DNA of 64,000 bases from Geobacillus genomosp. 3. GTDB taxonomy: Bacteria; Bacillota; Bacilli; Bacillales; Anoxybacillaceae. The DNA is taken from assembly GCF_000445995.2 (NCBI RefSeq), contig NC_022080.4, forward strand, positions 2,008,001-2,072,000, in the 5' to 3' direction. Under the pieces are notes generated by a model. It was not told the DNA's origin and ran no database searches. It was given only the letters and a program-made list of their open reading frames with translations. Made by a program: the position numbers and the translations under genes. Shown in pieces: positions 45,567-55,334 of this stretch (positions are counted from its first letter, which is position 1; each line of letters starts with the position of its first letter).

Positions 45567-47222
45567 TTATTCTCTTGGCAGCAGTTTTCGCAGCACTTTT
45601 CCTGACGGTGTTGCCGGCAGCTCGTCAATCAGCTCGATATAACGCGGATATTTGAACGCCGCCATATGCGTTTTCGCCCATTCGATCAAATCAGACGACG
45701 CCACCTTCTCTTTATACGAATCATGGAGAACAACAAACGCTTTCGGCACTTCCCCTTTCATCGGGTCAGGCACGCCGATCACCGCGCATTGCCTGACAGC
45801 CGGGTGTTCGTTCAACAGCGCCTCGACGTCTTCCGGGAAGACGCTGTAGCCGGACACTTTGATCATTTCCTTCAACCGCCCTTGAAAATACAAATAGCCG
45901 TCTTCATCCATATAGCCGATATCACCCGTGTACACCCAGCCGTCTTTAAGCGTTTCTTTCGTCGCCTCATCGCGGCGGAAGTAGCCTTGAAAAACTCCCG
46001 GATTTTTGACAACAATTTCCCCCGACTGCCCGGGCCCAAGCTCCCGTTTCGTTTCCGGGTCGATGATGCGGATGTCCGTCTCATATGTCGGGATGCCGCA
46101 CGACCCAAATTTCACACGGTCATCCGGCATGAACGTGTCGCACGTATGCGTCTCGCTCAACCCGTAGGCGGCTTCGTACAACAGGCATCCGCCGGTCGCC
46201 TCCGCCCACCGCTCGGCAAGGTCTTTCGTCACCGGCAGGCCGAAGCTGGTGGCCAAGTTACGTTTTAAACTTGACACGTCAGCCGAAGTCGTAGGCAGCA
46301 CTTGCAATATAGCAGCGTTCATGGGGGCGATGCTGTACCAGGCGGTCACCTTGTACGCTTCGATGGCCTTGATCGTCGCCAGCGGGTCAAAGCGGGTGAA
46401 CAGCACGCACGGGTGGCCGGTATACACCGGAGTATTCAACCCCATCACCATCCCGGCAATATGACAAAGCGGCGAATGGGCCATCAGCACTTCCGCTTTT
46501 TCCGTCAGCCGGTTCGCCTGCGCGGATGCGGCCGTCTTAAACAGCGCGTTGCCGTACGTCAGCATCGCCCCTTTCGGCCGCCCGGTCGTCCCTGAGGTAA
46601 AAATGATCAGCCCGGCATCGTTCCATAAGTCAATGGAAGCGGCCTCATCAAACGGCGGATGGGCGGCGACGACAGCCGCAAAATCATCTGCACCGCTCTC
46701 CGTCCCTTTTGGCTGCACAAGCTCGGCGCAAAGCGGGATCTCCCCAGACGGATCGGCGTAATCGCCGTAATGGCATGACACGATAAACGACAGCGGCGCC
46801 GTTTCCCGCTCCGCCTGTTTCACACGGGCTACTCCGTCCATACCAGCGACAACGCCCGCCAACGGCACTTCGGTGAAAAAGTAGGCCAGTTCGGATTCAC
46901 GGTACATCGGATTGAGCGGAACAACGATGCCGCCGAGCTGCTGAATGGCAAAGTGGGCGATGATGTATTGCGGGCAGTTTTGCATGTACAAAGCGACGTA
47001 GCTTCCTTTCCCCACCCCTTTTTCCCGCAAATAACGGGCAAAACGGTGAACGTGATCGAGCAATGTTCCCCACGTGATCACCTTGTTATAGAAAATGTAC
47101 GCCGGCCTGTCCCCCTCCTGCTCGCCGCGATGGCGCAAATAACTGTAGAGCGGCTGCTCACCGAGCACATAGCGGAGCTCCTGCGGCAGCCCGCTCGGCC
47201 AATACGGGCGCGTTTGGTTCAT
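45567..47222 (-). CDS. Acyl-CoA synthetase (AMP-forming)
   Basis: The 551-residue enzyme has the adenylate-forming core motifs: IIFTSGTTGRPKGAMLTYGN near residue 205 (P-loop A3), YGLSETHTCDTF near 358 (A5), GWVYTGDIGYMDEDGYLYFQ near 435 (A7) and SGKVLRKLLPRE at the end with the catalytic Lys. It activates a carboxylic acid to acyl-CoA; length and sequence fit a long- or medium-chain ligase. ATG 47222 is used; a GTG at 47231 is an alternative. It lies directly upstream of the carboxylase subunit gene with a 58-bp gap, likely one transcript. Confidence 0.9.
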   Translation of the reverse strand: MNQTRPYWPSGLPQELRYVLGEQPLYSYLRHRGEQEGDRPAYIFYNKVITWGTLLDHVHRFARYLREKGVGKGSYVALYMQNCPQYIIAHFAIQQLGGIVVPLNPMYRESELAYFFTEVPLAGVVAGMDGVARVKQAERETAPLSFIVSCHYGDYADPSGEIPLCAELVQPKGTESGADDFAAVVAAHPPFDEAASIDLWNDAGLIIFTSGTTGRPKGAMLTYGNALFKTAASAQANRLTEKAEVLMAHSPLCHIAGMVMGLNTPVYTGHPCVLFTRFDPLATIKAIEAYKVTAWYSIAPMNAAILQVLPTTSADVSSLKRNLATSFGLPVTKDLAERWAEATGGCLLYEAAYGLSETHTCDTFMPDDRVKFGSCGIPTYETDIRIIDPETKRELGPGQSGEIVVKNPGVFQGYFRRDEATKETLKDGWVYTGDIGYMDEDGYLYFQGRLKEMIKVSGYSVFPEDVEALLNEHPAVRQCAVIGVPDPMKGEVPKAFVVLHDSYKEKVASSDLIEWAKTHMAAFKYPRYIELIDELPATPSGKVLRKLLPRE

Positions 47223-47339
47223 GTCTCCCACCGTCCTTTCGAAAATGCTAACCGGTCAGTATAACAGGAAGCGGTTTCAAACGTGCTGCCAGTACATCGT
47301 ATGATTCTTTTTCCGCACTCATCCGTGTTTTTCCTTCCG

Positions 47340-47396
47340 CTTCCGAAAAAAACGGTAAACGGCCGCCCCCTTCCATTCGGAGAAGGAGCGGCCGTT
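47340..47396 (-). terminator. Terminator of the DoxX gene
   Basis: AACGGCCGC and GCGGCCGTT form a long stem with an internal CTCCTTCTCC/GGAAGGGGG pairing; on the minus strand the TTTTTTT tract follows within ten bases. Confidence 0.8.
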
Positions 47397-47439
47397 GGGA
47401 AAAGGAGGTATTCGGCACGGCTTGGTCAGTATGCCATCG

Positions 47440-47961
47440 TCATTTGTGCGCTGCAGCCGGACGGTGCGGATGATTCGGGCGATGCGTGCTGCCCATCCGC
47501 TCACGGAGATACGGCAATACCCAACGGTCCAAACCGTAGCGGCCCGCGTTCGCCCCGGCAACGAGAATGAACACCGTCAGCAGCACCATTTGCGGGTTCG
47601 TGCTCGTCGTGCCCGAGAACATAAAGGCGAAGTTCATCACCGCTCCCATGAGGGCGGCAAATGTCGTAAACAACCCGAGAATGAGTGCGATCCCAATGAG
47701 AAATTCGCCCCACGGCACGAGGAAGTTGAACAACCCGACGTTCGGCAGCGCCACATTTTCGATAAACGCCGCCCACCAGCTTTGCACGGCCGGATGTTCG
47801 CCGGTCGCCTTCGCCAACGCTCCTTTCAAAAACCCGGTTGCATCAAAGCCATGCGTAATTTTCTCCCATCCTCCCATGAGCCATTCATACCCTAAATACA
47901 AGCGGAAGACGACCATCAACGCCGACGCCGTGACGTGTTCGCGCAGCCATTTGACAACCAT
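47440..47961 (-). CDS. DoxX-family membrane protein
   Basis: The 173-residue product has four membrane helices and the family features YLGYEWLMGGWEKITHGFDA near residue 22 and LVPWGEFLIGIALILGLFT near 82. GAAAGGGGAG lies before the ATG. DoxX-like proteins are linked to quinone or thiol redox processes. It has its own terminator and no obvious partner. Confidence 0.88.
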   Translation of the reverse strand: MVVKWLREHVTASALMVVFRLYLGYEWLMGGWEKITHGFDATGFLKGALAKATGEHPAVQSWWAAFIENVALPNVGLFNFLVPWGEFLIGIALILGLFTTFAALMGAVMNFAFMFSGTTSTNPQMVLLTVFILVAGANAGRYGLDRWVLPYLRERMGSTHRPNHPHRPAAAHK

Positions 47962-48205
47962 CGTGTTTCTCCCCTTTCATTTTGGAAAATGTTCCTTACA
48001 CTTTTATCTTAATCGTTTTTTCGCCTCGCGGAGCAAGGTTGCTCACCATTTCACGATATATTCAAAAAGTTATGACGAAACCATGACTGTCCAATCCCTC
48101 TCATCATATTAGGTCTTTTTACACAGGAAAAAGGATTGACGTCTTGCCTCTTATACCGGAAAATAAAATAAACAATGTTAATTTTTAGAGAAAAGGAACG
48201 ATTCA

Positions 48206-49005
48206 ATGGAGGGGAAAAGAAAGAACATGTTATTAAGGCAAATGGATCACTTGTACGAGCAAATTGTCGAACATACGAGCCAAGGGATTATGGTGACCGA
48301 TGCCGACGCCTGCATTCTTTTTGTCAATCGGGCGTTTACGGCCATCACCGGCTACAGCAAAGACGATGTGCTCGGAAAAACACCGCGCCTCTGGCAATCG
48401 GGGAAACACGGGAAACCATTTTACGCCCAATTATGGACATCATTGCTCGAAACGGGACGATGGCAAGGGGAAATTTGCTACAGCATATGCTGTCGCTTGA
48501 CGGATTGACCGGCATCGCCAACCGCCGTTCATTCGATGAGCGCCTCGTCCACGAGTGGGAACGTGCGAAGCGGCATAAAGCGCCGTTTGCCGTCATGATG
48601 GTCGACATCGATGCGTTCAAACGGTTCAACGATACGTACGGTCATCAATGCGGGGACGACTGTTTGCGCCAAATCGCCTTGTCGCTGAAACAAACGGCAG
48701 AACAATACGGTGGGACAGCGGCGCGCTATGGGGGAGAGGAATTTGCCGTCATTTTGCCGCGCACTTCGCCGTCCGAAGCAGCGGCAGCCGCCGAGGCCAT
48801 ACGGGCAAACGTCGAGCGGCTCGCCATTCCGCACGGTTCCTCGCCCGCTGCTTGTGTTGTTACGGTCAGCGTCGGAGCCGCCGTCACCGTCCCACAACCA
48901 AATGAAGGCGCGCAAACCGTTCTTTCCCTTGCCGATCAGGCGCTTTATCGAGCCAAGCAAAACGGGCGCAACCGGACGGAAGTAGCTTGTCCCATTTGTG
49001 AATGA
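48206..49005 (+). pseudogene. PAS-GGDEF diguanylate cyclase gene with internal deletion and frameshift
   Basis: An ATG at 48206, behind GGAGGG, starts a PAS domain (HTSQGIMVTDADACILFVNR, then ITGYSKDDVLGKTPRLWQSG) that stops at 48508 just after GRWQGEI. A different frame then reads a full GGDEF domain from about 48487: LSLDGLTGIANRRSFDERL, VMMVDIDAFKRFNDTYGHQC and the active-site ARYGGEEFAVILPR, ending at 49005. In intact PAS-GGDEF proteins the text between GEIW and the GGDEF start spans over 40 residues and is absent here, so a deletion fused two frames. No full-length cyclase is likely, although a late start could yield a free GGDEF domain. Confidence 0.85.
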
Positions 49006-49159
49006 ATCTTTCTCCTTGTTCCTAGGCGCGCATACAATGGCGACAAAAAGTTTTTACGGAAAAGTCTCATGGACCAATGTTTGACGACAGCGAACAGCCA
49101 TGACGGCGATGCCTCCCCCTGACGCGCGGGGGAGGCATCCGTATCAGCCGCCCGACAGG

Positions 49160-50596
49160 CTACCTCGCCTGCTGCCGATCAGGGAACAACAGGCTAAACA
49201 GCACCCCGGCCGCCAGCGCAATGGCAAATGTCGCAAACCGTGAGCTAATGATGGCTTCAAGCGGCGAGGAAATCCAAAGAATCGTGCTGACAAAACCGGC
49301 GACGATCGTTGCGATGACGCCGACGCCGGAATACCGTTTCCAGAAGAAGGAAAGCAAAATCGCCGGCGACAGCGTGCAGCCGATTCCCGCCCACGCCCAA
49401 CTGACAATGAAATACACAAGCGATTCCGATGTCATCGCCAGCACCAAACCAAGCAGCCCGGCCACGACCACCACCGCGCGGGAAAGCGCGACAAGCTGCT
49501 TTTCCGACAGGCGGAGGCGCAACGAGCGACGGACAATATCTTCGCTAATGGAGCTGGTGATCACAAGCAGCTGGGAATCGGCTGTCGTCACGATGGCCGC
49601 CAAAATGCCAGACAAAAGCAGCCCCGCCAGCCACGGCGGCAGTAAATCGAGCGCCATGTGCGGCAATACCGTTTCAACATCGGCGAAAGATTGATTTTGG
49701 TAAAGCGCGACCGCCGCCAGACCAATCAAAAAGGCGCCGCCATACGCCAACAGCGTCCAGATAATGGCGACCGTCTTTGCCGTTTTCGCTTCGCGGGCGT
49801 CTTTTAACGCCATGAAGCGGACGCTTAGTTGCGGCTGGCCGCCCAGGTAGCCAAAAAACCAGGCGAAATTGTTAAACAACAATAGCCCGAGCGCAAACCC
49901 AGCCGCCCCGCCCGTCCATGAGTCAAGGCCCGGTTTGGCTTGATGAAGCGCTGCGCTGATGGACAGGCCGCCGCTGTAAATTTCCAAAAGCGCCACAATG
50001 GGCAAAATCACGAGCGTCGCCAACATGAGCACACTTTGAATCATATCCGTCCAGACGACGCTGACAAAGCCGCCGGTATACGACAACATGATAACAATCG
50101 CCACACTGATGACCATCCCAAGCTTCGGATCAATATGAAACACCGTAAACAGCGTCTTGCCCGCTCCGGCAATTTGCGCGCTAAAGTAAAACATCATAAA
50201 ACTGAAAATAAGGACCGTCGAAAGCCACAAAATCGTCCGCCCATGGGCGCCGAACCGTTTGGCTAAATAGCTTGGCAAGGTCAGCGCTCCGTACCGCTCC
50301 GCCTCTTGGCGGAAACGATCGGCCAGAAAGAGCCAGGCGCACACGATGCCGATGACAATGCCGACGGCCACCCAAATGGCAGAAAGGCCGCTCGCAAACA
50401 CAAACCCAGTGTAGCCAAGCAACAGCCAGGCCGATTCTCCTGTCGCCCGCTCGGAAAACGCGAGCGCCCAGCCGGGAAGTTTTTTTCCGCCAAGCAAAAA
50501 GTCAGAGTGGCTCATCTCTTTTCTTCCATACCGATATCCAAGCACCGCCATGACCAAACAGTAAAGGACGAGCTCCGCCAAAATGATGCCATTCAT
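49160..50596 (-). CDS. Sodium:solute symporter (PutP/OpuE-type)
   Basis: The 478-residue product has about 13 membrane helices and SSS-family motifs: SERATGESAWLLLGYTG near residue 50 and VITSSISEDIVRRSLRLRLS near 348, with the sodium-site region GFVSVVWTDMIQSVLML near 175. It most resembles proline transporters. An ATG at 50596 lies behind GGGAGGAG; the longer frame to 50713 lacks a site. It is divergent from ampS. Confidence 0.9.
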   Translation of the reverse strand: MNGIILAELVLYCLVMAVLGYRYGRKEMSHSDFLLGGKKLPGWALAFSERATGESAWLLLGYTGFVFASGLSAIWVAVGIVIGIVCAWLFLADRFRQEAERYGALTLPSYLAKRFGAHGRTILWLSTVLIFSFMMFYFSAQIAGAGKTLFTVFHIDPKLGMVISVAIVIMLSYTGGFVSVVWTDMIQSVLMLATLVILPIVALLEIYSGGLSISAALHQAKPGLDSWTGGAAGFALGLLLFNNFAWFFGYLGGQPQLSVRFMALKDAREAKTAKTVAIIWTLLAYGGAFLIGLAAVALYQNQSFADVETVLPHMALDLLPPWLAGLLLSGILAAIVTTADSQLLVITSSISEDIVRRSLRLRLSEKQLVALSRAVVVVAGLLGLVLAMTSESLVYFIVSWAWAGIGCTLSPAILLSFFWKRYSGVGVIATIVAGFVSTILWISSPLEAIISSRFATFAIALAAGVLFSLLFPDRQQAR

Positions 50597-50881
50597 CGTT
50601 TCTCCTCCCTGTTGTATCATTCGCTTGGCCGCCATCGCTCCATGCTCTCCTTCTCTTCCCGCCATCCCCCCTTTTGTAGAAAAAGCCGGCATTGCCATCG
50701 TGTAGGACGACAATGCCGGCGCTGCTGTTCCATCGTTTTCCCTTCCTGCTGTCTTCTCTTTTACTATTACGTTTATGACCGGAGTATGTCATTTATTCCA
50801 GCAACCGAACTGTATGAAAGTTGCCAAAGGGAACAATATTGTATTAAAGTGGACTTGACACCAAAAAAAGGAGTGACCGAA

Positions 50882-52123
50882 GTGGATCGTTGGGAAAACG
50901 AATTACAAAAATACGCCGAGCTGGCTGTGAAAGTCGGCGTCAACGTCCAGCCCGGGCAGACGCTGTTCGTCAACGCCCCGCTCGAAGCGGCGCCGCTCGT
51001 CCGCAAAATCGCCAAAACCGCGTACGAAACCGGAGCGAAGCACGTATACGTCGAATGGAACGACGAAGCGCTGACATACATCAAATTTACGCACGCCCCG
51101 ACCGAGGCGTTTTCTGAATACCCGATGTGGCGGGCAAGAGCGATGGAAGAGCTTGTGGAACAAGGGGCGGCCTTTTTATCGATTTACGCTCCCAATCCGG
51201 ACTTGTTAAAGGACGTCGACCCGGCGCGCATCGCCACGGCAAATAAAACGGCGTCCCAGGCGCTCGCCAACTATCGGAGCGCTGTGATGGCCGACCGAAA
51301 CTGTTGGTCGCTCATTTCCGTCCCAACAGCGGCATGGGCGCAAAAAGTGTTTGCCGGCCATAGCGAAAAGGAAGCGATTGACAAGTTGTGGGAAGCGATT
51401 TTCCATATCGTCCGCGTCGACCAAGACGACCCAATCGCCGCCTGGCAAGAGCACAACGACCGGCTCGCCCGCATTGTCGATCACTTGAACGCGAAACAAT
51501 ACAAGCAGCTTGTGTACGAAGCGCCAGGCACCCATTTGACCATCGAACTCGTCGACGGCCACGTCTGGCACGGCGGCGCGGCGACAAGCCAAAGCGGCAT
51601 CCGCTTCAATCCGAACATGCCGACCGAAGAAGTGTTTACGATGCCGCATAAAGACGGCGTCAACGGCACAGTGCGCAACACGAAGCCGCTCAACTACAAC
51701 GGCAACGTGATCGATCGGTTTACGCTCACATTCAAAGACGGTCAAGTCGTCGACTTCAGCGCTGAACAAGGATACGAAACGCTTAAACATTTGCTTGACA
51801 CCGATGACGGAGCGCGCCGCCTCGGCGAAGTCGCCCTCGTCCCGCACCAGTCTCCGGTGTCGCTGTCGAACCTCATTTTTTACAATACGCTGTTTGACGA
51901 AAACGCCGCCTGCCATCTCGCTCTCGGCAAGGCGTACCCGACCAATATCGAAAACGGCGCGTCGCTTTCCAAAGAGGAGCTCGACCGCCGCGGCGTCAAC
52001 GACAGCCTCGTCCATGTTGACTTTATGATCGGCTCGGCTCAGCTGAACATTGACGGCGTGACAAAAGACGGCCAACGCGAACCGATTTTCCGCAGCGGCA
52101 ACTGGGCGTTTGAACTTGAATAA
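50882..52123 (+). CDS. ampS: M29-family aminopeptidase (AmpS/AP-II type)
   Basis: The 413-residue product equals the length of the known Geobacillus stearothermophilus aminopeptidase of the M29 family, a cytosolic thermostable metallo-aminopeptidase. Conserved segments include VQPGQTLFVNAPLEAAPLVR near residue 25, FNPNMPTEEVFTMPHKDGVN near 255 with Glu and His ligands, and RRGVNDSLVHVDFMIGS near 370 with the final His-x-Asp pair. A GTG at 50882 lies 8 nt after GGAG. The much longer upstream frame overlaps the divergent symporter gene and is rejected. Confidence 0.95.
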   Translation: MDRWENELQKYAELAVKVGVNVQPGQTLFVNAPLEAAPLVRKIAKTAYETGAKHVYVEWNDEALTYIKFTHAPTEAFSEYPMWRARAMEELVEQGAAFLSIYAPNPDLLKDVDPARIATANKTASQALANYRSAVMADRNCWSLISVPTAAWAQKVFAGHSEKEAIDKLWEAIFHIVRVDQDDPIAAWQEHNDRLARIVDHLNAKQYKQLVYEAPGTHLTIELVDGHVWHGGAATSQSGIRFNPNMPTEEVFTMPHKDGVNGTVRNTKPLNYNGNVIDRFTLTFKDGQVVDFSAEQGYETLKHLLDTDDGARRLGEVALVPHQSPVSLSNLIFYNTLFDENAACHLALGKAYPTNIENGASLSKEELDRRGVNDSLVHVDFMIGSAQLNIDGVTKDGQREPIFRSGNWAFELE

Positions 52124-52249
52124 TTCTTTTTCTGCGGCAGTACAGCAAAAAAACAAGGCTGTTTCAAGGCGATTCAATCCGCCTTTGAAAACAGCCTTCC
52201 CCTATTGAAATCGATCGTTCAAAACGCCGGTGTGTCGCACCGGACCTGC

Positions 52250-52555
52250 TTAATGGCGGCATTCCTCCCGCAGCGCCCTTCTTTCCTTTTCCGTCCGTTT
52301 CATGACATAAACGACTCCAAGCATGAAAAGAACAAACCATAAGACGAGCCCGTATTGGCCAACACCGAAGAAAACCGCTAACTTAATGCTTAAATAAAGA
52401 GGGGTGAACCATAAGGTGACAAGCGAGAAAAGTATGTATTGGGAAACGAATGAATTTTTTTTCCGTTCATTCCTTACAGCCAGAATCGTGATATGACGCA
52501 ACAAAATGCCGCACATCAGGAAAGCGAACAACATCCAAAACAATGAAAGGTTCAA
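52250..52555 (-). CDS. Small membrane protein of unknown function
   Basis: The 101-residue product has three hydrophobic segments (about residues 3-20, 38-58 and 68-85) and a basic, charged tail. A TTG at 52555 lies 7 nt behind GAGGG; the ATG at 52594 has no ribosome site. It stands alone between ampS and the thiamine-linked operon. No family is recognised. Confidence 0.65.
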   Translation of the reverse strand: MNLSLFWMLFAFLMCGILLRHITILAVRNERKKNSFVSQYILFSLVTLWFTPLYLSIKLAVFFGVGQYGLVLWFVLFMLGVVYVMKRTEKERRALREECRH

Positions 52556-52767
52556 GGTTTGTCCCTCTTTTCCAAGGAGAAATGCAGCAGGCATCTTTTT
52601 CGCGGGGCATAAAATGTTAGGAACATTTTAACAATCCCTAACCATTTCCTATCATAACATAATTTTTCGAAATGTTCTATATACAAAATGAGGAAAAAGC
52701 TGCCCCCAACGATTCATTCTATAAGGACAGCTTGTTCCACGTACATATATTCGGGACGCCGGCAATG

Positions 52768-53538
52768 CTAGCGCATAACTAGCCCGCCGTCGACAAATAA
52801 CGTTTGTCCGGTCATAAAGCGGCTCCAGTCCGACGCCAAAAAGAGAACCGGACCGGCCACATCTTCGGGGGTAGCGATCCGCCGCAGCGGCGTCCGGGCA
52901 ATCAGCATTTCTTTCACTTCTTCCTTCGTCCGTCGGCTGGCGTCAGTCGGGTAAACCAAACCGGGAGCGACACAATTGACGCGGATGCCAAACGGCCCAA
53001 GCTCCGCGGCTAAGTTGCGGCTGTAGCCAACGAGCGCCGCTTTCGCTGTTGTGTAGTCATGGTACGGGATGACCGGGCGGGCGACTAAATCTGTGACGAT
53101 GTTAATCATGCTCCCGCCGCCCTGCTGTTTCATTATGGGTATCACCGCCTGGCACATATAATGGGTCGAGCGCAGCGCTCCGTCGATTTGCGCCTGATAG
53201 TCTTTCCATCCGAGCTCCCACGCCAGTTTGCGTTCATCTGGGTCGAATACGTACGGCGCGAACGCATTATTGACAACGACATCGATTTTTCCTGTCTCCA
53301 TCACCACTTGCTCAATCAACTGCTTGACGGACGATTCCGAAGTGACATCGGCCTGAACAGCCCAGGCATCGCCGCCGAGTTCGACGCAGGCGGCGGCCAC
53401 TTGTTCCGCCGCCTGCTTATTTTGCAAATAGTTGACAATCACCGTTCCTTGTTCACGGGCAAAAGCGCGGGCGATGGCCGCACCGATGCCCCGGCTCGCA
53501 CCGGTCACAACAATGACTTTCCCTGAAAACATTCCCAT
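52768..53538 (-). CDS. Short-chain dehydrogenase/reductase, last gene of the TPP-riboswitch operon
   Basis: The 256-residue SDR has TGASRGIGAAIARAFA (NADP-type cofactor loop, residues 12-27), VNNAFAPYV near 89 and catalytic YTTAK near 163. The catalytic serine position of the usual INISS motif reads INIVT, a Thr instead of Ser, which is unusual. A CGGAGG site precedes the ATG by 7 nt, and it begins 12 bp after the binding-protein gene. In this operon it would reduce the aldehyde made by the LuxC-like enzyme to an alcohol, an inference from order and chemistry. Annotation as 3-oxoacyl-ACP reductase would miss this context. Confidence 0.9.
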   Translation of the reverse strand: MGMFSGKVIVVTGASRGIGAAIARAFAREQGTVIVNYLQNKQAAEQVAAACVELGGDAWAVQADVTSESSVKQLIEQVVMETGKIDVVVNNAFAPYVFDPDERKLAWELGWKDYQAQIDGALRSTHYMCQAVIPIMKQQGGGSMINIVTDLVARPVIPYHDYTTAKAALVGYSRNLAAELGPFGIRVNCVAPGLVYPTDASRRTKEEVKEMLIARTPLRRIATPEDVAGPVLFLASDWSRFMTGQTLFVDGGLVMR

Positions 53539-53550
53539 TTTGATCCTCCG

Positions 53551-54582
53551 TTACTGTTGCGGCAGCAAATCGTCGGCGACGACTTCCGCCATGTTAAGGT
53601 CATTTTTCACTAAGCCTAACGTTTTGTACGTGTCCGCGGCTTGCTGCAGCACGTTGACATCAAGCGCCCCCAACCCTTTTTCTTCCGTCAACGGCGACAC
53701 GCTCGACCCATTTCGCAGCTTGATGATTTGCAAATTGCGCTGCTCATCCTTGCCATCGATGGCGTACTTTGTGGCCAGCGAAGCCGCTTCTTCCGGATGG
53801 TCGATCATCCATTGGGCGCTGTTCCGATACGCTTCCAAAAACATTTGCAGCAACTCTTTCTTCTCGTTATACGTCTTCTCGGTTACGACAAAGACATCGC
53901 TCGGGATATTTAAATAGTCTTTCACTTCCATTACGTTGACGTCCCCGAGCCCTTTTTCTTTCGCCATAACAAGCCCGGTATCGGTCGCCGCTGTCGCGTC
54001 CACTTGCCCTTGCATAAGCGGGGCAAAGTTTAATAAACCGGTCTCGACAATAGTCACATCACGTTCCGAAAGCCCGGCTTGATGCAACAACACTAATAAA
54101 TTTTGCCGCGTTCCGCTCGCCAAGCTGTACACGCCAATTTTCTTTCCTTTTAAGTCTTCCGGTTTCGTAATCTGTTTGTCTTTTAGCGAGACGACGTTGA
54201 AAACGTTTTGCGGATAAATATTGTAAATGACTTTTAACTTCGCCCCTTTGTCCAGGGCAAAGAAGAGCGAACCCGGATCCGTAAAAGCGATATCGGCTTG
54301 TCCAGAAAGAATGTTTTTGATCGCATCGCCGCCGCCGGCGCCGGGGATGAGCGTTATGTTCAACCCTTTTTCTTTAAAAAAGCCTTTTTCTTTTTCCACG
54401 AGCAAGTTCGTCTGCTCAGTTATCGGCTGGCTCCAAAGGGCGACACGCAGCGATTCTGTTTTGTCTTTTTTCGCTTTTCCCGCCGTTCCGCCCGTTTGAT
54501 CATTCCGCCCGGCTGCACCACAGGCCGCCAAAAAAACAGCAACCACCAGCAGCCATACAGCCACTAACGTTTTCCTTTTCAT
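53551..54582 (-). CDS. ABC transporter substrate-binding lipoprotein (NMT1/THI5-like)
   Basis: The 343-residue product has a lipoprotein signal (VAVFLAACGAAG, Cys near residue 21), then an NMT1/SsuA-type binding fold: ESLRVALWSQPITEQTNLLV near 43 and GGDAIKNILSGQADIAFTDP near 83. In thiamine-controlled operons such proteins (ThiY) bind pyrimidine precursors; in others they bind sulfonates or nitrate. Control by a TPP riboswitch favours a thiamine-related ligand. The gene overlaps the permease gene by 4 nt. Confidence 0.9.
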   Translation of the reverse strand: MKRKTLVAVWLLVVAVFLAACGAAGRNDQTGGTAGKAKKDKTESLRVALWSQPITEQTNLLVEKEKGFFKEKGLNITLIPGAGGGDAIKNILSGQADIAFTDPGSLFFALDKGAKLKVIYNIYPQNVFNVVSLKDKQITKPEDLKGKKIGVYSLASGTRQNLLVLLHQAGLSERDVTIVETGLLNFAPLMQGQVDATAATDTGLVMAKEKGLGDVNVMEVKDYLNIPSDVFVVTEKTYNEKKELLQMFLEAYRNSAQWMIDHPEEAASLATKYAIDGKDEQRNLQIIKLRNGSSVSPLTEEKGLGALDVNVLQQAADTYKTLGLVKNDLNMAEVVADDLLPQQ

Positions 54583-55334
54583 TTTCCGGTCTCCTTTTTA
54601 TATGGTTTTAACAATCGCTTTTCAAGGAAATGAACCATCTGGTAAAGCACAGCCCCTAACATCGTTAATAAAAGCAAAACAGAAAACATAAGCGGGGTAT
54701 CCATCATCCCTTGGGAAGCGATAATCATCGCACCGAGCCCTTCGCTGGCGCCGATAAATTCGCCGACAACCGCGCCGACAACCGCCAATACAACGGCAAC
54801 GCGAAACCCGGCAAAAATGCTCGGCAACCCGGCGGGAAGTTTTAAATGAATGAGCGTTTGCCAACGTGTCGCGCCTAACACACGAAACAATTCCAGTTTG
54901 TTCCGATCAGTATATTGAATCGCCGTCACCGTATTTTCAAGCAACGGGAAAAAGCAGATCAAAGCCGTAATGACCACTTTCGATGTCATGCCGAACCCAA
55001 ACCAAAGAATAAATAACGGTGCTAGAGCGAGTTTCGGCACGGCTTGGCTGGCGACGACATACGGGAAGAACAGTTTGCGCAACCATTCCATTTCACCCAT
55101 GAGAATGCCGACGACAAGACCAAGGCCGCTTCCTACACTAAGCCCAAGCAGCACTTCCAAGCTTGTCCGAACGATGTGCGGCCAAAAATAGCCGGTCTTA
55201 ACTCCGTCCAAAAGCGTTGCGGCAACGACCGAAGGCGCCGGCAAAACAAGCGGCGACATTTGTTTGGCGGCCAGCTCCCAAACGAGAAGAAGCAAAACGA
55301 ATAAAGCGACGGAATACACGCGAAAGTTGTTCAC
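54579..55334 (-). CDS. ABC transporter permease (ThiX/SsuC-like)
   Basis: The 251-residue product has six membrane helices and the EAA-type cytoplasmic loop (ELFRVLGATRWQTLIHLKLP around residue 148, continuing AGLPSIFAGFRVA) that contacts the ATPase. It overlaps the ATPase gene by 4 nt and the binding-protein gene by 4 nt, so all three form one importer. Family members import thiamine pyrimidine, taurine or alkanesulfonates; the riboswitch favours a thiamine-linked ligand. Confidence 0.92.
   Translation of the reverse strand: MNNFRVYSVALFVLLLLVWELAAKQMSPLVLPAPSVVAATLLDGVKTGYFWPHIVRTSLEVLLGLSVGSGLGLVVGILMGEMEWLRKLFFPYVVASQAVPKLALAPLFILWFGFGMTSKVVITALICFFPLLENTVTAIQYTDRNKLELFRVLGATRWQTLIHLKLPAGLPSIFAGFRVAVVLAVVGAVVGEFIGASEGLGAMIIASQGMMDTPLMFSVLLLLTMLGAVLYQMVHFLEKRLLKPYKKETGK

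Noticed and set aside
51206..52177. 323-codon frame opposite ampS
   Set aside because: Shadow frame; ampS is a full-length recognised family on the other strand.
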